Shown: one piece after another, positions 62,319 through 64,000 of the stretch
Layout of the letters: each line of letters starts with the position of its first letter
Numbering within the stretch: position 1 is the stretch's first letter
DNA from: Flavobacteriales bacterium
GTDB lineage: Bacteria > Bacteroidota > Bacteroidia > Flavobacteriales_C > GCA-002722245
Assembly: GCA_023251075.1 (NCBI GenBank)
Contig: JAHEZM010000007.1
Coordinates: 62,001 to 126,000 of the forward strand
Length of the DNA: 64,000 nucleotides
Reading direction: 5' to 3'
Made by a program: the position numbers and the translations under genes
Notes under the pieces: model-generated
What the model saw: the letters and a program-made list of their open reading frames with translations, nothing else
The model's database searches: none
What the model was told of the DNA's origin: nothing

Positions 62319-62339
62319 CAGGCAACTAAATATCAATTC

Positions 62340-62879
62340 ATGAAACATTTATTACTTTTCTCCACCGCTTTTTTCTGTTTAAATATTTTCGCCCAAAGCG
62401 ATACTGAAGTAGATTCAACAGCATTCGAGAAACCGAAATTCAAAATAGATTACACAAAGGTTTATGGAATTTCACTAGGTGCAAATTATGCCGAATATCT
62501 TTTTGCCGAAGTGGGCTTTTATAAAAGTCATGTTTTTAAAACAGGAAAATATCCCCAATTTTCTGCCTTAGCTAATTATGCCTGTGAAATTTCAATGGCC
62601 GATAAATTAGTACTTGGTCCTAAAATTCAAACCCGATTACACATTGGATATTTCTGTCCTTCTATTACTACCGTTCTATATACCGATTTACAAAAAGGAT
62701 ATGCCCTTAAATTTCGTCCGGAAATTGGTTTTGGAATGTGGTTTTTCGACGTATCATATGGATACAATTTCAATATTGCCAAATCAGGATTAGACCAATA
62801 CAATCGCCATGTTTTATCGCTGCATACTTATTTAGGACTTAAAAAAGTTAAGAAAACAAAATACAGTAGTGAATTTTAA
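62340..62879 (+). CDS. Small exported protein, possibly a beta-barrel
   Basis: 179 residues from ATG 62340 with signal peptide KHLLLFSTAFFCLNIFAQ. The mature part alternates hydrophobic and polar residues (YGISLGANYAEYLFAEVGFY, LGPKIQTRLHIGYFC, FRPEIGFGMWFFDVSYGYNF), resembling an outer-membrane beta-barrel of small size. Not recognised further. The stop overlaps the archaemetzincin start region by 11 bases, so the two are probably co-translated. Confidence 0.7.
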   Translation: MKHLLLFSTAFFCLNIFAQSDTEVDSTAFEKPKFKIDYTKVYGISLGANYAEYLFAEVGFYKSHVFKTGKYPQFSALANYACEISMADKLVLGPKIQTRLHIGYFCPSITTVLYTDLQKGYALKFRPEIGFGMWFFDVSYGYNFNIAKSGLDQYNRHVLSLHTYLGLKKVKKTKYSSEF

Positions 62880-63525
62880 ATCCATCATAAAGCATGGCTT
62901 TAAAGGATATTTTTCAATATTCTTACTACTTCAACTTTTCTCTTTCAGCTCTTGCGAAGATGAACCTAAAAACAAAGTCATTGGTTTACAAACGCTCAAT
63001 TACTTTCCCGATTTTTATTTAGATTCTATTTCGGCCGCTATTCATCGATGTTATGGATACGACACCTATGTAATGCCGAACATTAAAATTCCAGATAGCC
63101 ATTTTATTAAAGTAAAATCGCCCCGCTACAGAGCCGATTCTATAATAAACATGCTCAATGAACGCAAACCCGATAGTCTTGCTCATATTTTAGGACTCAC
63201 CTGCGTAGATATCTCTGTAACCAAAAGAGATAAACTCGGCAGAATTTTAAAACCCGTGGCCTTTTATACCGATTGGGGAGTTTTTGGCTATGGCTATGTT
63301 GGAAAACCAGGATCGGTGGTTTCCACCTTTAGAGTTCAGGGTCCCAATCAAAAACTGGTGATAGACAGAATGCAGAAAATTAGCCTGCATGAACTGGGAC
63401 ACAACATGGGCCTACCCCACTGCCCCAACAAAAACTGCTTTATGCGCGATGCAGTTGAATCTATTAAAACCGTTGATAAAGAAGGGAAAACGCTATGCTC
63501 CGATTGCAAAAAAAAGCTGCGTTAA
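62869..63525 (+). CDS. Archaemetzincin-family zinc protease lipoprotein
   Basis: 218 residues. The N-terminus has a lipoprotein signal ending FSSC (Cys about residue 29). The zinc signature HELGHNMGLPHCPNKNCFM (about 168-186) fits archaemetzincin HExxHxxGxxHCx4CxM, and exactly 17 residues follow the Met before CSDC, completing the full family motif. Archaemetzincins are usually cytoplasmic or archaeal/eukaryotic small proteases; a lipidated, exported one is unusual. Substrate unknown. Overlaps the small barrel-like gene by 11 bases. Confidence 0.9.
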   Translation: MNFKSIIKHGFKGYFSIFLLLQLFSFSSCEDEPKNKVIGLQTLNYFPDFYLDSISAAIHRCYGYDTYVMPNIKIPDSHFIKVKSPRYRADSIINMLNERKPDSLAHILGLTCVDISVTKRDKLGRILKPVAFYTDWGVFGYGYVGKPGSVVSTFRVQGPNQKLVIDRMQKISLHELGHNMGLPHCPNKNCFMRDAVESIKTVDKEGKTLCSDCKKKLR

Positions 63526-63551
63526 AAACAGGTTAAAAAAACTCTGTTTTT
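63524..63551 (+). terminator. Weak A/T hairpin after the archaemetzincin gene
   Basis: AAAAACAG (63524-63531) pairs with CTGTTTTT (63544-63551), loop of 12 bases, ending in T6. Mostly A:T pairs, so efficiency is doubtful. Confidence 0.4.
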
Positions 63552-63608
63552 TACTTACATATCTCCACAAAAAGACTTATTATTGCGGGTATTTGTTTTT
63601 TAACGAAA

Positions 63609-64000
63609 ATGTCGAGTGAGATTCAAGGAAAAGTAAAGCAGATTTTTTCTGCCTATCTGGAGAAAAACGGTCACCGTAAAACTCCCGAAAGATTTGCCAT
63701 ACTTGATCAAATCTACTCCCAAAAAGGTCATTTTGAAATAGAATCACTCTATGAAAAAATGAAAAAGAAAAACTATCGTGTAAGTAGAGCTACCCTGTAT
63801 AACACTATGGATTTGCTGCTGGCTTGCAACTTAGTTAGAAAACACCAGTTTGGAAAAAACCTCGCACAGTTCGAAAAATCACACGAATTCAAGCAACACG
63901 ACCATCTTATTTGCACCGAATGTGGCAAAGTGATGGAGTTTTGCGACCCTAGATTGCAAAATATTAAATCCACAGTAGGCGAACTACTCGATTTTGAGGT
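63609..64000 (+). CDS. Fur-family transcription regulator (partial, right edge)
   Basis: At least 130 residues from ATG 63609; the 3' end is outside the window. The winged-helix part is typical of Fur: KNGHRKTPERFAILDQIYSQ and RVSRATLYNTMDLLLACNLV. The metal region begins with HDHLICTECGKVMEFCDP, where the His-rich lead and CTEC are the zinc and sensor site elements. Which metal or peroxide it senses cannot be told. It lies 83 bases after the archaemetzincin gene on the same strand. Confidence 0.93.
   Translation, partial: MSSEIQGKVKQIFSAYLEKNGHRKTPERFAILDQIYSQKGHFEIESLYEKMKKKNYRVSRATLYNTMDLLLACNLVRKHQFGKNLAQFEKSHEFKQHDHLICTECGKVMEFCDPRLQNIKSTVGELLDFE

Overview
The window is about 64 kb of low-GC DNA from a member of the Bacteroidota, most likely a flavobacterial-type lineage; genus cannot be fixed from sequence alone. 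The pointers are several type IX secretion (T9SS) cargo proteins of both sorting classes (CHU_C / gliding-motility-associated C-terminal domains and Por-type C-terminal domains), SprB repeats, an ExbB-ExbD-ExbD-TonB locus, RRM proteins with glycine-rich tails, and promoters of the Bacteroidota kind (TTG...TAnnTTTG). Genes are dense, often separated by 0-5 bases or overlapping. No IS element, prophage, CRISPR array or recognisable defence system is seen.

Layout. 1-8818 (minus): an operon dapF - unknown - GNAT - mltG - phosphohexomutase - DUF2279 protein - large SprB/PKD/cadherin adhesin that runs off the left edge. 8929-10356: HtrA/DegP protease. 10566-16326: exbB-exbD-exbD-tonB - small membrane protein - phosphate-binding-like lipoprotein - TPR protein. 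16384-18105: nitrilase-family enzyme, long palindrome, RRM protein. 18271-23830: menaquinone genes menD-menB-(GT2)-menA-menC. 24021-26269: saccharopine dehydrogenase-like enzyme, amidase, second RRM protein. 26382-31214: 1.6-kaa T9SS cargo with a possible lysozyme-like domain. 31430-38460: ammonium transporter, small proteins, outer-membrane protein, YdiJ-like flavin/Fe-S dehydrogenase. 38623-42351: thioredoxin-like protein, DUF983 protein and two divergently transcribed DEAD-box helicases. 42384-51817: a zone rich in secreted proteins (four T9SS cargo genes) plus a cytoplasmic helical-repeat protein. 52049-52123: tRNA-His. 52173-53423: VWA-like exported protein. 53538-61009: copper-type P-ATPase followed without gaps by GT4, flippase, sulfotransferase and asparagine synthetase-like genes. 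61006-64000: GldK/SUMF1-like protein, small exported protein, lipoprotein archaemetzincin, and the start of a Fur-family regulator at the right edge.

How it fits together: housekeeping envelope and respiration genes (dapF, mltG, amidase, menaquinone, TonB energisation) alternate with secreted adhesins and hydrolases. The least conventional parts are the lysozyme-like T9SS protein, the metalloprotease with a chitin-binding-like module, the lipoprotein archaemetzincin, the glycan cluster with three consecutive TTG starts, and three unrelated perfect or near-perfect intergenic palindromes. I do not see a clearly new multi-gene system; the glycan cluster and the TonB/phosphate-binding/TPR operon are the best candidates for functional follow-up.
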